From Lepidurus packardi (taxonomy: Eukaryota > Arthropoda > Branchiopoda > Notostraca > Triopsidae): 64,000 nt of DNA. The notes below the pieces were generated by a model that was given only the letters and a program-made list of their open reading frames with translations, was not told the DNA's origin and ran no database searches. Below are positions 1 through 11,901 of the stretch, piece after piece. How positions within the stretch are numbered: position 1 is the first letter of the stretch; every line of letters starts with the position of its first letter. Position numbers and translations under genes: made by a program. The stretch covers positions 7,212,565 to 7,276,564 of the forward strand of contig JAKZAN010000001.1 of the NCBI GenBank assembly GCA_023053545.1. The letters are read 5' to 3'.

Positions 1-1213
1 ATGTTGTAATGGCGTACTCTTCGCAAATGGCATGGCTCGTACGCAATCCCGAAGTCCAAAAATGTGATCTCAGCAGTGTCGAAGTATTCTCGACTGGAGG
101 TTCAACGTGGAATGCGGACGATGAACCTGCAATCTTTTCTGTGTTCCCCAACTTGAAAAACTTCAGCACTGTACGTATAAAACGGAGTAAATATAACTTC
201 TTCAAATTAATATCAGACGTTGACTATAATAGGGTTACGGAATGACTGAAGTTGGGTTTGTTAGTTCCACTTTCATGCACACCATCATTTTTGGTAAAGA
301 AAATCGAGGTATTGTTCATATTGAAATCGGAAATTATTGAGTCCAGGTTATGTTGATCCTGGATTTGACGGTTTTGAAATAAACCTTCCCATAGGTAAAC
401 TAATGTTGGTTATTTTCCCCAGAAAGAAAACGATGTACTTCTGGTTGGTTGTTACCCGGAGTATCCTTGAAGGTAGTCGACTAGACAATTAATTTATTCT
501 TCTAGTCTTCACGTTTTTGATTAAGGTAGTCGATACTACAACCAAGGAAGTACTGGGAGTTGGAAAGCAGGGTGCGATATGGGTCCAAACACCTACACTA
601 ATGAAAGGGTACTGGCGCAATCCAAAGGTAACTTGCCACTTTCGTTACTCTTGCCTAATTAAATTAGTCAAATACAGGCAACTGAAGAATTCTTCCAAGA
701 CGGATGGGCTTTTACGGGAGACATAGGGTATTACGATGAAGACGAAGAAGTTTTTGTAACTGGTAGAATGAAGGATCTTATCAAGTACAGAGCAGCTCAC
801 GTAAATTCCAAGAACTTATCTATTTTATTTTAGCGTAAGGTTAATAATTTAATTTTTCGTACAGGCAGTCCCTGCGAAACTTGAGAACATGCTCTGTTCA
901 TTAGAGGGCATAGCTGATGCATGTGTTGTGGGAATACCACATGAAATAGACTCACAACATCCAGCTGCTGCTGTGGTCCTCAACCTGATGCTAAACTCAC
1001 TGCTGAGAGCATTAGAGATTACATCAATCGTATGTGAAATAAGAATAAAAACGGCACAAGCTAATTGAGTATGATTATTTAGAGCGAGTCGGTGACGAAG
1101 AGAACCTAAGAGGAGGAGTCTATTTCCTGAAGCAAATACCTTACAATGAAAACGGGAAATCCCTCAGAAAACAAGTGCTAAAGGAAATAACCACTCAAAT
1201 AAATTCACGTTAA
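1..1213 (+). CDS. AMP-dependent acyl-CoA synthetase/ligase, 3' part (cut by left edge, one frameshift)
   Basis: This is the C-terminal half of an adenylate-forming enzyme of the 4-coumarate/acyl-CoA ligase and luciferase-like family, which activates a carboxylic acid to an acyl-AMP and then a thioester. Exons read about 1-170, 233-308, 347-394 (tentative), 506-627, 678-800, 865-1029 and 1083-1213. Visible motifs are GYGMTEVG (A5) at the start of exon 2, LMKGYWRNP, DGWAFTGDIG (A7), GRMKDLIKYR (A8) and the C-terminal PYNENGKSLRKQ with the expected catalytic lysine. The last exon agrees with family ends. At about 981-985 the frame changes: upstream reads AAAVVL and downstream PDAKLTAESIRDYIN continues one base out of frame. 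A single base therefore appears to be missing, either a sequencing error or a young inactivating mutation. The N-terminal half and the AMP-binding P-loop lie outside the window. The substrate cannot be told. Confidence 0.85.
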
Positions 1214-1599
1214 TAAAAGCTCTATAATTAGACATTATAACCATCACCAACATAAGGTAGTGTATGTAGTTTACGGGTGCAAAATACAGACAAACAAAAC
1301 AAATACCGCTGAACTTTAGTCACGTAAACTAAAGATGGGTTTAAAATTCAAATCAGAATTCAAATCAGTCAGAATGTTAGAATTCAAATCAGTCTCGAAG
1401 GGGCAGGTCTCAAGGTTAGTTGCTGTCCATTTTGTCAGTAGCCAAGATACCCTGAAGGCTTAGAATCAAGAACGCAGTATCAGAAAACGGAAGTGTTTCG
1501 TCTGTTCAGTTAACACCTCGAAAACTCAAGCTACTGCCAAAAGTAAAACTTATACTTTCACGTTTCTGAATTAACTATTTTTTAAATCTAAGTTTAAAC
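1214..1599. other. Intergenic, with a short direct repeat
   Basis: No gene is seen. A 12-bp unit, gaattcaaatca or close to it, occurs three times between about 1343 and 1395. The rest is AT-rich spacer between the ligase stop and the glycerate kinase start. Confidence 0.5.
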
Positions 1600-3170
1600 A
1601 TGGAGAGCGTAAAGTCTATATACAGAGCAGCCGTGGACGCTGTTAGTCCTATAGCGTTAATACAAAAGAACGTAATTTTGCGAGGAAATGACCTATATAT
1701 TGGAGAACAAGGACCCTTCGAACTAACGGGAAGCCTACATGTCATAGGTCTTATTTTGCACATCAATTAATTGTAATCATCGCTTTGATTTTAAGGATGT
1801 AGGCTTTGGCAAGGCTGTCCTCAATATGGGAATTGAGCTGTACAACTTACTGGGTACTAGGATAAAATCAGGAATCCTTAGTATTCCAGAAAACTCCACG
1901 TGTGGCGTAAAACTGAGTTCGAAATTCTTAGAGGCGTTTATTTTACGAGAGGGAGCACGAAATAATCTTCCTGACGAGAATTCTTTTCATGCAGCCAGGG
2001 AAATTTTAAATTTGATTTCATCTTTAGATGCGCATGATATAGTAATTGTGCTAATATCAGGTAATTCTTAATCATCCGGTACAATATTCCTTAATAAACA
2101 AAACATAAAACATGTTGTACTTGACAGGAGGAGGCTCTTCGTTGCTTCCAATACCTGTAGATGGCGTTACATTACACGAAAAGCAAGAAACGATATCTCC
2201 TCTTTCCCTCGCAGGCGCCTCCATTCAAGAATTAAATACTGTTCGTCGGCGGCTTTCGAAAGTTAAAGGCGAAGGCTTGCTCCACTGCACGAAAGCCAGA
2301 ATGGTTAGTATTATAATTTCTGACGTCATTAACGATGCTTTGGATGTCATTGCGAGTGGTCCGACTTGCCCTACTCACGATTTACCTCATTATGCTTGGA
2401 AAGTGATCGAAAAGTTCAATTTGAAAGACAAACTTCCTCATTCAGTAATCGACGTCCTGACATCCAATTCCCCCAGATTTGACACACCCTATAAAAACTT
2501 CGCGAAAGTGCATAACATCGTTATAGGAAGTAACACCATAGCACTGAATGGAGCAAAGGACTTTGCTCATAACCTCGGCTTCGTCTGTTTGGTCCTGACC
2601 AATCAAGTTCGACGTCCAGCACGTGACGTAGGAGGGATTCTAGCGTTCCTAGCGGCGCAAGTACTAGCTCCACAGGATCGCGATGACTTTTCAAAGATAC
2701 TCCAAAGCCTGTCTAATTTATACGCTGACACAAATTTAGCAAAAAGCGTAGTACAAATGGCTCAAGACTGTTTGTTGAAGAAACGGGCATTTTGCCTCCT
2801 TTTAGGAGGTGAAACTACTGTCCAAGTCGTAGGAAAAGGCAAAGGGGGCCGAAACCAAGAATTGGTCTTGTCATGGGCTCTTCAAATACATAAGTTACGA
2901 CAAGAAATCCCCTCTACTTTCGATATTGTGCTACTTAGTGCTGGTACCGATGGAATTGATGGTCCAACTGACGCCGCTGGCGCTATTGGAACAACTAACC
3001 AAATAGAAGAAGCTGTTTTAGAGGATTTGGACGCAGAGAAGTACCTCGAAGACAACGACTCGTACAACTTCTATCGTCGGCTTAGAGACGGACGTTTTTT
3101 GTTCAAAACAGGTCATACAGGAACTAATGTGATGGATGTTATCGTGTTACTGTTCACCCCTACATGTTGA
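1600..3170 (+). CDS. GLYCTK: Glycerate kinase (class II, MOFRL family)
   Basis: Predicted to phosphorylate D-glycerate in serine and fructose catabolism, as GLYCTK does. Exons 1600-1747, 1803-2060 and 2128-3170 sum to 482 codons plus stop with matching phases. The usual length is about 520 residues. Evidence: near residue 45 the join gives HVIGFGKAVLNMG, the family's GFGKA nucleotide-binding turn. The second join gives VLISGGGSSLLPIPVDGVTL. Further on are SDVINDALDVIASGPT, the MOFRL-type GKGGRNQELVLSWAL and LLSAGTDGIDGPTDAAGA, and a terminal TGHTGTNVMDVIVLL. The start ATG at 1600 opens a reading that begins just before the conserved AVDAVSP helix; no targeting peptide is obvious. An AATAAA at about 3232 may serve its poly(A). 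It lies 386 bp after the ligase and 158 bp before the ALDH gene, all on one strand. No break is seen. Confidence 0.93.
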
Positions 3171-3328
3171 TGATAAAGCGATTTTCTTATCTCTTATCAC
3201 TCCTAAACATTTCTCTTTCACTATTCATGTAATAAATTAACGTTTCTACCTAGTAGTCTTTAAGCTAAGCTTGACAGCAATATTGTTGGATTACACCACT
3301 TGGAATAGTACTATCGTTTTATTACACA

Positions 3329-5147
3329 ATGAAAGCACAAGAATGGGTAGGTCAAGTGTGGTCAACTACGATAGCCAAGTTCGAAGTGACGGATCCCTTC
3401 AATGGCGAGCATCTGGCGACAGTTCCAGACTGCTGTGCAGTTGAGGCGAATTTTGCAGTTGAGAATGCGTATTCTGCGTTTCAATCATGGAGAAAGACTA
3501 CTCCGAAAGTATTCCACACGTTTTATTTCTTAATTTCATAGTCTACAACCTTGTCTGTTAGGAGCGAGCAGCTTATTTACACCGCATCAAAGAGCTCCTG
3601 CTTCAAAAACAAGTCGAATTAGGGGCCTTGATATCGTCCGAAAATGTAAGGTTTTCATCAAATATTCTCAGAAACATTTTCATACAGAGCTTCAGGGCAA
3701 ACCAGTAAAAGAAGGCCAAGGTGAAGTGGGCTTCTCTGCCAGTTTCTTCGAATGGTTTGCAGAAGAAGGACGTCGAGCCTACGGAGAACATATTCCGAGT
3801 CCCGTCAAAGGCAAAGAGCTGCTGACCATCCGCGAGCCCGCTGGTGTAGCTGCCTTCATAACCCCCGTAACATTGACCTTCTGTCCTTAAGTTATATTTA
3901 TTTACTATTGCTGTTATTCTACCTAGTGGAACTTTCCGTTGGGGATGTTAGCGCGTAAAGTTAGTGCTGCGCTCGCGGCAGGCTGCACTTGTGTTATTAA
4001 ACCTGCTGAGGACACGCCCATAACGGCTTTAGCATTCTTGAAGGTAAGCTGTTTCTTCCTGTCTCTACTCATTGTATTTTTATACTCTCGTTTAGCTATG
4101 TGAAGAAGCTAAATTGCCACCAGGTATCGTCACCGTTGTTCCTTGCTCCCGTGCCAATGCTGAAGTAGTTGGCAAAGTATTTTGTACGAATCCTCGGGTA
4201 TCTGTCATCTCATTCACGGGCAGTACCGATGTCGGCAAAGTAATAATAGAGAAAAAAAACTTAACGAACTCCATTACATTAGATCTTAGGAGCTCTATCG
4301 GCAATGCGGATCAACACTAAAAAAACTGTCGCTAGAACTCGGAGGGAATGCCCCTTTTATTGTCATGCCCTCAGCGGACCTTAAATCGGCAGTGCAGGGT
4401 TTCATGGCTTCCAAATTCAGGAATACTGGACAAGTAAATCCTTTATGTTACCATAAAAAGATCTAAACGAGGCACCAATTTTCAGACCTGTGTGACTGCC
4501 AATAGGATTCTAGTACATCGTAGCATAGCGAAGGAATTTGTTCGGTTCGCAGCCAAAGCCATGGATAAAGAATTGATTCTTGGGAACCCTACCGAGCCAA
4601 CTACAAGCCAAGGACCCCCTGATTAACAAGAAGCAATTTGCTAGAGTAAACTTTGTGTGAAGTCCTAGCATATTATCTATAAGAAACCGTTGCAAAGGAT
4701 AGGTGAGCGATTTTGTAATTGATGCGGTCGTTAGAGGCGCAGTAGCTGTTCGAGGAGGCGGGGCTTCGCCCCAATATGGGCTCCCTGTATTACCAGCCGA
4801 CTTTACTTACTGGCGTTACTCGCGATATGCGAGTCTTTCAAGAAGAGATTTTTGGACCTGTGGCTGCAGTTATGGAATTTGAAACCGAGGCTGAAGCTAT
4901 AGAGCTAGCCAATGAGGGAGATCGAGGACTAGCCGGTTACGTTTTCAGTAATGACGTAGCACAAATATGGCGTCTAAGCCGCGCACTTCAGGTAGGCATG
5001 CTGGGAATCAACGATCCTCTCATATCAACTTGCGAAGCGCCTTTTGGTGGAATTAAGCATTCCGGAATGGGAAAAGAGGGTTCAAAGCATGGTCTTGATT
5101 CATATACTACTTTGAGATTCCTTAGTTTTGCAGGAATTGAACAGTAA
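3329..5147 (+). CDS. ALDH5A1: Succinate-semialdehyde dehydrogenase-like ALDH, with two apparent frameshifts
   Basis: An NAD(P)-dependent aldehyde dehydrogenase closest by recall to SSADH (ALDH5), which oxidises succinate semialdehyde in GABA breakdown. Exons: 3329-3508, 3562-3645, 3696-3866, 3927-4043, 4096-4239, 4290-4433, 4486-4645 and 4703-5147. Motifs in order: [40 protein letters not shown] with the general-base Glu, FRNTGQTCV with the nucleophile Cys, [28 protein letters not shown]. Human SSADH has a redox-switch Cys two residues after the nucleophile; here that position is Thr. Two single-base frame breaks sit in homopolymers. Five C at about 4615-4619 is one too many before LINKKQ. 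GGGG at about 4760-4763 is one too many before the segment leading to YYQPTLL. They may be consensus errors or mark a decaying gene. The first exon lacks an evident mitochondrial leader, so an upstream exon is possible. Confidence 0.88.
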
Positions 5148-5751
5148 CAAGTTTAGAAAAAATCGACACTAGTCAAGCACGAGAATGGCGTAAGGTGCTT
5201 TGAAACCAGAGCAGTACGGTAGTTATAGATGAGTTTGGATATGGGATATTTTCACTGCTTATGAACCAAATAAAAAACCAAATTTGAAGCTTCCATCACA
5301 TATTTTACTAATGCATGCAACTTCGGTTATGACTTATATATTTCTCTTATTATGGTGTCTCAGATTCCTAGTTCATATTCTAGCAGTTCATACAACGGTT
5401 ATTAGAGGAGGGGTAAGGTTTCAAAATGATAAAATGTTTGTAATAGAAGAGATCAAATGAAGTGCTCTGGCTTAAGAACCGCCATTTCAAGTATTCATAT
5501 TAAGCGAGTAATTAAATATTTAACCGAATAAACTTCGACAAATTTTAATTTGGCTAAGTTTATTCGGTCACAAAAAAAATTCTATCACAAAAAAAAAATC
5601 TTCACGCCATCGCGAAGCAGAATCCAACAAGTTACAGACAACAAGTTTCAGACTTAGTAAAGCCCTGATTCCGAAGTAGGACACGAACACGTTTTTATTA
5701 CACGCGGGGGTTTAGCGCAGGTTAGACGCTTTCCCTCAAGAAGAGAAGAAT
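5148..5751. other. Intergenic with dispersed repeat and hairpin
   Basis: There is no gene here. Positions 5443-5526 match 60720-60803 at roughly 80% by eye (a dispersed repeat). Directly after it, accgaataaactt at 5523-5535 and its exact reverse complement at 5556-5568 form a 13-bp stem with a 20-nt loop. Positions about 5660-5720 form the upstream block of the PAN-like gene and recur on the other strand at about 19965-20030. Confidence 0.6.
5443..5526 (+). repeat. Dispersed repeat, copy 1 (partner 60720-60803)
   Basis: Begins atagaagagatcaaatg and ends near taattaaatatttaaccg. The partner at 60720-60803 begins atagatgagatcaaatg and ends near taattaattatttagcgg. Both are in the same orientation. 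They differ by scattered substitutions without large gaps, as expected for an old dispersed element. No coding potential is seen. Confidence 0.7.
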
Positions 5752-6147
5752 ATGGATTTGAAATTCGCCACCTTGCTACTTTTCTTCGAAATATCTACTG
5801 TCCACAGCATAAACTGGAATGGCAACAACTGGGCTCAAGGATGCGACTACAATGGTGGTGACTTCACTAACATCAGGGCTTCATCTAACGATTGTAGCGG
5901 GACTTGTGCTCGAACCGCCGGTTGTACCCATTTCACGTGGAAGACAGACAATGGCGGGACATGTTATATGAAAAGTACCGGGGCTTCTCAATGGGCTGCA
6001 GTTGACACTGGCGATTCTACTATGGTTTGTGGAGTAAGGGCAAAGACAATGATTGCAGTTGACACTGGCGATTCTACTATGGTTTGTGGAGTAATGGCAA
6101 AGACAATGATTCTTAAAACTAAAACATGCCCATCTTTAAGTGCTTAA
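5752..6147 (+). CDS. Small secreted PAN/apple-like Cys-rich protein
   Basis: A single-exon ORF of 131 residues. Residues 1-19 (MDLKFATLLLFFEISTVHS) form a clear signal peptide, so the product is probably secreted. The mature part has WAQGCDYNGGDF, DCSGTCARTAGCTHFTW and GGTCYMKS, a spacing like small PAN/apple-type carbohydrate- or protein-binding domains, with Cys pairs and the CTHFTW core. The role is unknown. Its tail holds a 19-residue unit (AVDTGDSTMVCGV plus six residues) present twice, caused by a 57-bp tandem duplication, so one added Cys may be unpaired. A pseudogene copy lies on the minus strand at 19440-19657 and shares the upstream sequence, so this gene has been duplicated within the region. 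The start is chosen because it opens directly on the signal peptide. Domain assignment is by recall and should be treated as probable. Confidence 0.75.
   Translation: MDLKFATLLLFFEISTVHSINWNGNNWAQGCDYNGGDFTNIRASSNDCSGTCARTAGCTHFTWKTDNGGTCYMKSTGASQWAAVDTGDSTMVCGVRAKTMIAVDTGDSTMVCGVMAKTMILKTKTCPSLSA
5998..6111 (+). repeat. 57-bp tandem duplication inside the PAN-like gene
   Basis: Units 5998-6054 and 6055-6111 are adjacent and differ at one base (gtaaggg versus gtaatgg), giving Arg versus Met. 57 is a multiple of 3, so the frame stays open. A third, decayed relative of the core lies beyond the stop at about 6273-6304. Confidence 0.95.
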
Positions 6148-6623
6148 CAAAACAAACATTTATAAAATTCTGATTTATCTCGGGTCGGCGTCTTCTTGCT
6201 GAATCGGTGTTGAGTAATTTGTATCCCTACAAAGCTATATAAGCAAAGTTTTTAGGTGATGAATGGATTAAACAGGCGACTTTAGTATGGTCTATGGAGT
6301 AATGCTGTGAAGGAAAGAGAAACCAGCCGGAAATGTTTCAAGAGGTTACCCATTGACTTCCCTCGCGAAAAGAAAATATTGAGTGTTTTAAAAATACAAA
6401 GTTACACCGAGTCTTATCAGAATTACAATAAAGTATAAAAACTGCTAGATAAAGTCTGAGTTATGTCAGCCGTATATTTATTAAAAGATATTTTAGATCA
6501 CACGAATTGATTATTTTACAGATCACAAAAAGGAACACATAAATGGCATGTTCCATCGCTTTCGAGTTGATTAAGTTCCACGCCAAATTGTTGACCAGAA
6601 CCAACTTGTCTTTCTTTCTAGAA
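6148..6623. other. Intergenic / 3' flank of PAN-like gene
   Basis: No gene is seen. At 6273-6304 a degenerate copy of the repeat unit of the preceding gene (ggcgactttagtatgg, then tctatggagtaat) suggests the coding region was once longer or that the unit was copied further. The rest is AT-rich and ends in the 3' UTR of the minus-strand FGD gene. Confidence 0.5.
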
Positions 6624-9600
6624 TCAACTTAGCACAACAGCTTCCCTCATAGCTTCGACCCACCTAAAAAATAAAGAAAATTGAATACAAGCATGTAAAC
6701 GTGCATGTAAAGTACTTTGTTGCCAATGTTGGGGTTTCTGCACGGAAGACGAACGAGACTTGACTATTCGTATGCAAAAGTTCGAAAACTAGCTTAGGAT
6801 CCAAACCATCACATAACTGAACAAATTACCTTCAATTACCTCATTGCTAAAAATTTTTTAAATCTTACCTTTGGTGGAACCTCATCAGCAATTGTGTATC
6901 CAAGAACTGCACTACTTTCCAAGGCTATGACATCTTCGCTAGCTTTGTAAGTGTAAAGGACTTTATCCTTTAACACGAACCAGGCCTTCTTCCATCCACC
7001 TCGACGACCCCGTTTCCATAAAACCCCACTCATTTGGGAACCAGCATCGTTGGCAGAAACCTATTACATACGATTAACATGGTATTTTCAAGCTTGTGAA
7101 AGTGGGCCTACAATAAGTCTTTCTGGGATCATCCGCTTCTCTTTACGACGAGTCTGAGCCCTCAAACCGGCTAAATTGGCTGGTTCACGAGCCACATCTT
7201 CCGACGATGGTCTTCGCGGTGAATCTAAGTCCCCAAGATCAGCATAATCTGGGTCGTCGGGCCCAAAACTCGCGTCCGTGTAACCTAAAAAGACATACTT
7301 AGAATCTTGCCAGCTTTTCTCTGAAGAAAATAAAACTACTTTCGCTATTATGTAGCTGCGCGTAACACTCATCACAAACTCGCACTCTCTGGAAACGAAG
7401 GTATTCCAAGGGTGCGCGACGGCAAGAACAGCTGCTACAGATGACCTATATAATCCAAATTATAATTTAAATTTATATATAAAAAAAACTACAAGAAACC
7501 CTACCTTTCCACATGCTCTACAATGATGGCGACGGAAAGTGACAGTGAATTCGGCGGTACACAATTGGCACATGGTAACCCGGTTATCATGAATCCATAT
7601 CGGAGCCTGTGGAAACAATTATGGTACTAATTATTCCTACGCACGATAGAAAAGATAGGGAAGGTGTACCTGCTGACCAAGTTTGGGTTCTTTGATATGA
7701 GTTTTGGCAGATTGGAAGGAAGATTGACGGCTATTGTGATCGCCAATGGCTTGAGTCAAGGCAGCAAGCCACGCGTCACGCAATTCATCTGAGCTGCAAC
7801 CCAGAATAATACTTTAAAACACTAAATTCAACAATATGGTTAAAATATACCTGGCGGATAACGTAAAACTACGCGTGTTGCTGATTACATTAAACTCGTG
7901 TTGATAATCTGGCGCTGCCCCCAAAGGTAAACACACTCGCATTCCTTCCAAGGGCAATTCCGAATGCACTTTCAAACTACTAGTTAGAGCCGGCGTTCCC
8001 ACGTATGATGTATATAAAAGGCAGTCATTTAGCTGAAAATATTAACGAATTCTTAGAATGTAGTCAGTCTTTACGTATAGTATTTATCGAAGGCAAGTTT
8101 CATCAGGATTTCCCCTTACCAACTTACAGTACCTTACAAGGGGGAAACATAAAAACCCCGGTTATATTTATATTCGCCAAAACAACTTAAACAGTGAGGA
8201 TACGTGCTACTCTGGCATAAACGTCTACGAAGTGAGGAAAACGTAAGAATTATCGGAAAGGAAAACGCGAAACAAAAGGATTTCTGACAGGAGGGTTTCC
8301 CCGCCTCCCCATTGCGGTGACCGAAAATTCCTTATTATTTAAAGGTTACAAAGCCTAAGAGAAAATAACTTTTAATAATCCAATTAGTGAGGTAATAAAT
8401 TATAATTTAACCTAACTTATCTTAAAATCATTCACACTATGTTTTGCTAAAGATCACAGTTTTATCGAACTTCGTTTCTTCGTGCCCATGTATAACCATG
8501 TATTTTATAACCTACACTTTATATCGCACCAATTACTTACCAAAATAAAATAACGAGGATGAAGTGTCTTCCGAGACAGTTTGAGTAATTCCCCCTCCCG
8601 GATCAGTTGTCGCCCGGGCTGAATGATGGCGTAGGACCCTAACCGCGATTGCAGGCGGAATAGCATATTCACATAATCCTGGGGAAGTAGTCACAATAAA
8701 TAAAATCACTCCTTAAATCAACATGGAGATTAACTGAATAGAAAACTTACTCCCAATTTCATGCTATTGTTGGCATGCTCAGCTACTTCTGAGACTACTT
8801 GCAAGGCTACGACGGTATCGTTATAATCCGGCGAGTCCGGTTCCAGGTTTTTCTTATAATCCGCGAGAAGTAACCGATACTGTGGAATTCTCTGGATAGG
8901 TTTTAAAAAGAACGATTGCAATGCTAAGTTTTGACACCGGGGTAACTTCTCGAAGTCTTTCAAAGCGGCAGCGAATAGCGGGTACTTCTGGCACGCTTCT
9001 TCCAAATAGGCACTCTGAGTACGAAAGTTCTGTATATAGGTCGAGTAGAGTTTTAAAAAAGGCCCCTTCTTGACGATCACATCGGCTAGACGCGGATCTT
9101 GCAGCCAATTTTGGACTCTAGTCTCCAAATCATGCAAAAGATCCACATTCAGGTCGTAAAGCTGCGGCAGATAATTCAAAATACGTTCCAGCTCAGGCTC
9201 GGGGATAATAACCGTTTTATTCTCTATTGCAGCAGCTTTTATGTAGGCCGCAAAGTCTCGGGTCAGTAGAGCCAGACAATCGACAAACACACGTTCCGAG
9301 CTAGCAATCTCCTTGGCGATGTAGTACACTTTCCTACGTTTCGGATCAGCGATACTCTGTGCAATAAAATCCTCCGTTATGGGCAAATGATCTTCACTTT
9401 CCGAGTCGGACGCATTGACAGTGCTGTCCTCTCCCGTCACACTCAACTGGGCTGAATCAGTGGCGGACCTGAGTGACAAAGTATCCGAATCAGCCAAAGG
9501 ACTGACGGGAAACACCACTTGGGAACCATGCGATGTTGCTCGCTCCAAATCGACAGCCACGACCGTTGAACATTCAGGACTGGACACTGTCAAACCGAAG

Positions 9601-11885
9601 AGGATATCCTCACTGGGAACTTTATATACACCGTTTACTTCCAGCGAAATGTTACTTGAGCTTGACATTCCCTCTGGTCCTGGTGGGGGCAAAGGCGCAG
9701 GGCGACTGGGCTGATATTTCTTGATAGGACTGGGACGTTTCTCTTGTCGCTCTTCGCTGTTATTATCAACTTCCGACTCCGTGCTGGAATTAGACGGTTT
9801 GGTTTTTCTCCTAACCGCATTCCGACGCTGTGTCTTCCCCATCGAGGAAAACACCGAGCCACGCTGGCGTCGTGAAACTAAACCTTCGCGTGTGTTTGCC
9901 GTATCCTCCTCCCCGTTGCTACGGTAACCTTCTTCAAAAGAACTTTGTCTCGTTACGTCAGACGTATCCACATCTGCCAGCGCACCTGTGGATACGTCGT
10001 CTTCGTAGACAGAACGACGCATACTAAAATCCGAGCTACTGGAACTTGTAGATTTCACAGAAGGAGCTGGACTGACCTCTTTCCCGTTCTGAGCTAGAGC
10101 AGTACCAGTGGTTGCCGTTGGAGAAGAAGAATCGGAGGTGGAGTTCACGGTGACCGGTATTGAACAACGAAACTTGAGCGTATCTTCCAAAACGGAACGA
10201 AATTCTTTCATTTTGATCTTTGTTTTCCTGACTGAGTGATGGGGTTTGACAAGACTGGGTTCCTCTGTCGGAGAAACAACACTCCCACTGAAGACTAATC
10301 TCGCTATAGAATTCGGTGTCGTGACGTCACGAGCACAACTGTTCTTTGTTTCAACATCCGTGCGGATAATAGTATTGTAAGCCTGAACCACGTGTTCTTC
10401 ATCGTCTTTGGTCGATTTGAAATCCCATTTCCGCTCTTCGTGCAGACTGCAGACAACGGAATTAATAGCCGCGACTGTGTGCTCTATTTGCAGTAAATTG
10501 GTATCGATATCTGAGTCGGAACCGCTCTGCGAGTCTGGGACCGCGGGCTTTTCAAAAACGTTCGATTTCGAGGCCGTTACGATAGTGTTGTTTGTTGCGT
10601 AGTTCCATAACTGGTTGGTAAAATTTTCTGAAACTGTGACGGCATCTGGTGTGCTCACCGAACTTAGAGATTGCTTAGGCAACGTGATCTCGTAATCTGT
10701 GCTACTGTCAGTGACATTCGGACTCACTTCCACAATGACTTCCAAAGACTGACTCACCACGCTCCTGGAAGAGCTTCGTGAACAAACATTTCGCCTCGGT
10801 ACATCACATTTGTTTACTGCTGCTTGAATTTCTTTGATAATTTCTTTGGCACTCGGAATATCCTCCAGTTTCTTCAAAACAGGTGTCTTTTCCTCGGCTT
10901 CGGATGCCTTTTTGGTCTTCTTACTTAAATCCACCTTGGCGTACACCGGGACAAGAACCAGTTTTGCCGAATCGTCATCCAACGTCTTCCTGCGACGAGG
11001 CGGAGCGGAGGGCGGGCCTATAGCGCACTGCATTTTGTCCGTAAACTCCAGATTGCTCATACTCGTACTCTGGAAGCTGGCAATCTCTAATGAGCACCTC
11101 AGTGCCTCGAGTTTGCCCAAACTCGCACTTTTGCGGCACTGCAAACCAGGTAAGAGACGAACTTCACGCCCGGAACGCGAGAAATTAGACTCAAAGACAT
11201 TATCTGATTCTGGGCCTGTTGAAACCAAGGACCGTAAGGAGTTTTGACGCGAACGAGGTGGTCTCGTTGGTTTTACTCCTACCGTTCCCATTGAAGTTTG
11301 GGACGAACAGACTGATCCATCTTCTCGGGATCTCTGTAACAGATTCGGTTTGGGCGGGATGTTGGGCTTAGTGGCAATAAGCGGCTTGACTGGCGATGTC
11401 GTAAAGTTACAGGGACCATCTGCGGGTTCTGTGGTTACCGGGGATTGCACCGGTGAGGAATTGGACCATTCTGCACAGGTTTGGGAAGTAAGAGGAGACA
11501 GAAGTTTGGGTTTGGGCGGTACCGGAGGCGGAGAAGTTATTTTTTGGACGTTTTGCTTAAGAGGTAACGGAGGTAAAGGCTGTATCACTCTTTCTTCTGA
11601 TAACTGGGGATTGCTCTGAGTCTGAGGCAAGGTCTGAGGCTGGGTCCCATTTGAGAGCTTCACGGGGAGGCTCGGCTTGGGTAAAACCTGAGGTTTGCTA
11701 TTCAGTGTGTTGCGTGACAAAATGGGACGAATAGTAGGAGACCGGGGAGCTAAAATGAGCTGTTGTTTGTCAGTCATTGGACTTATAGGCTCGTAGTGAT
11801 GGTCGTCGCCGGAGAGTGGATATTTTTCAGCTTTATCAGACATCTCCGGCGATCGCTGTCGGTCCGACACGCAGCAACACGCCAT
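6624..11885 (-). CDS. FGD5/6-type Rho guanine nucleotide exchange factor (DH-PH-FYVE-PH)
   Basis: Predicted exchange factor for a Rho GTPase (Cdc42 in the FGD family), recruited to phosphoinositide membranes. Exons, from the start: 11885-8751, 8678-8541, 8032-7851, 7793-7670, 7606-7505, 7445-7340, 7284-7112, 7060-6869, 6816-6716 and 6663-6624, summing to 1430 codons plus stop. Residues 1 to about 850 are low-complexity and proline-rich ([18 protein letters not shown]), typical SH3-ligand sequence. A DH domain follows to about 1045 ([31 protein letters not shown]). Next are PH1 ([19 protein letters not shown]), a FYVE finger with [14 protein letters not shown] and RVRVCDEC, then PH2 ([19 protein letters not shown]) and a short tail ending [12 protein letters not shown]. 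The start is the ATG of MACCCVSD; an upstream in-frame ATG lies in front of a 3' splice site, so it is intronic. No break was seen. The FGD5 versus FGD6 assignment is open. Confidence 0.93.
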
Positions 11886-11901
11886 AGCTTCCGAATTTGT
11901 C

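Noticed and set aside
1575..1766. Minus-strand ORF over the glycerate kinase first exon
   Set aside because: Antisense to a supported coding exon and without family features.
10834..11247. 137-codon plus-strand ORF inside the FGD-type gene
   Set aside because: Antisense shadow of a 1045-codon coding exon.
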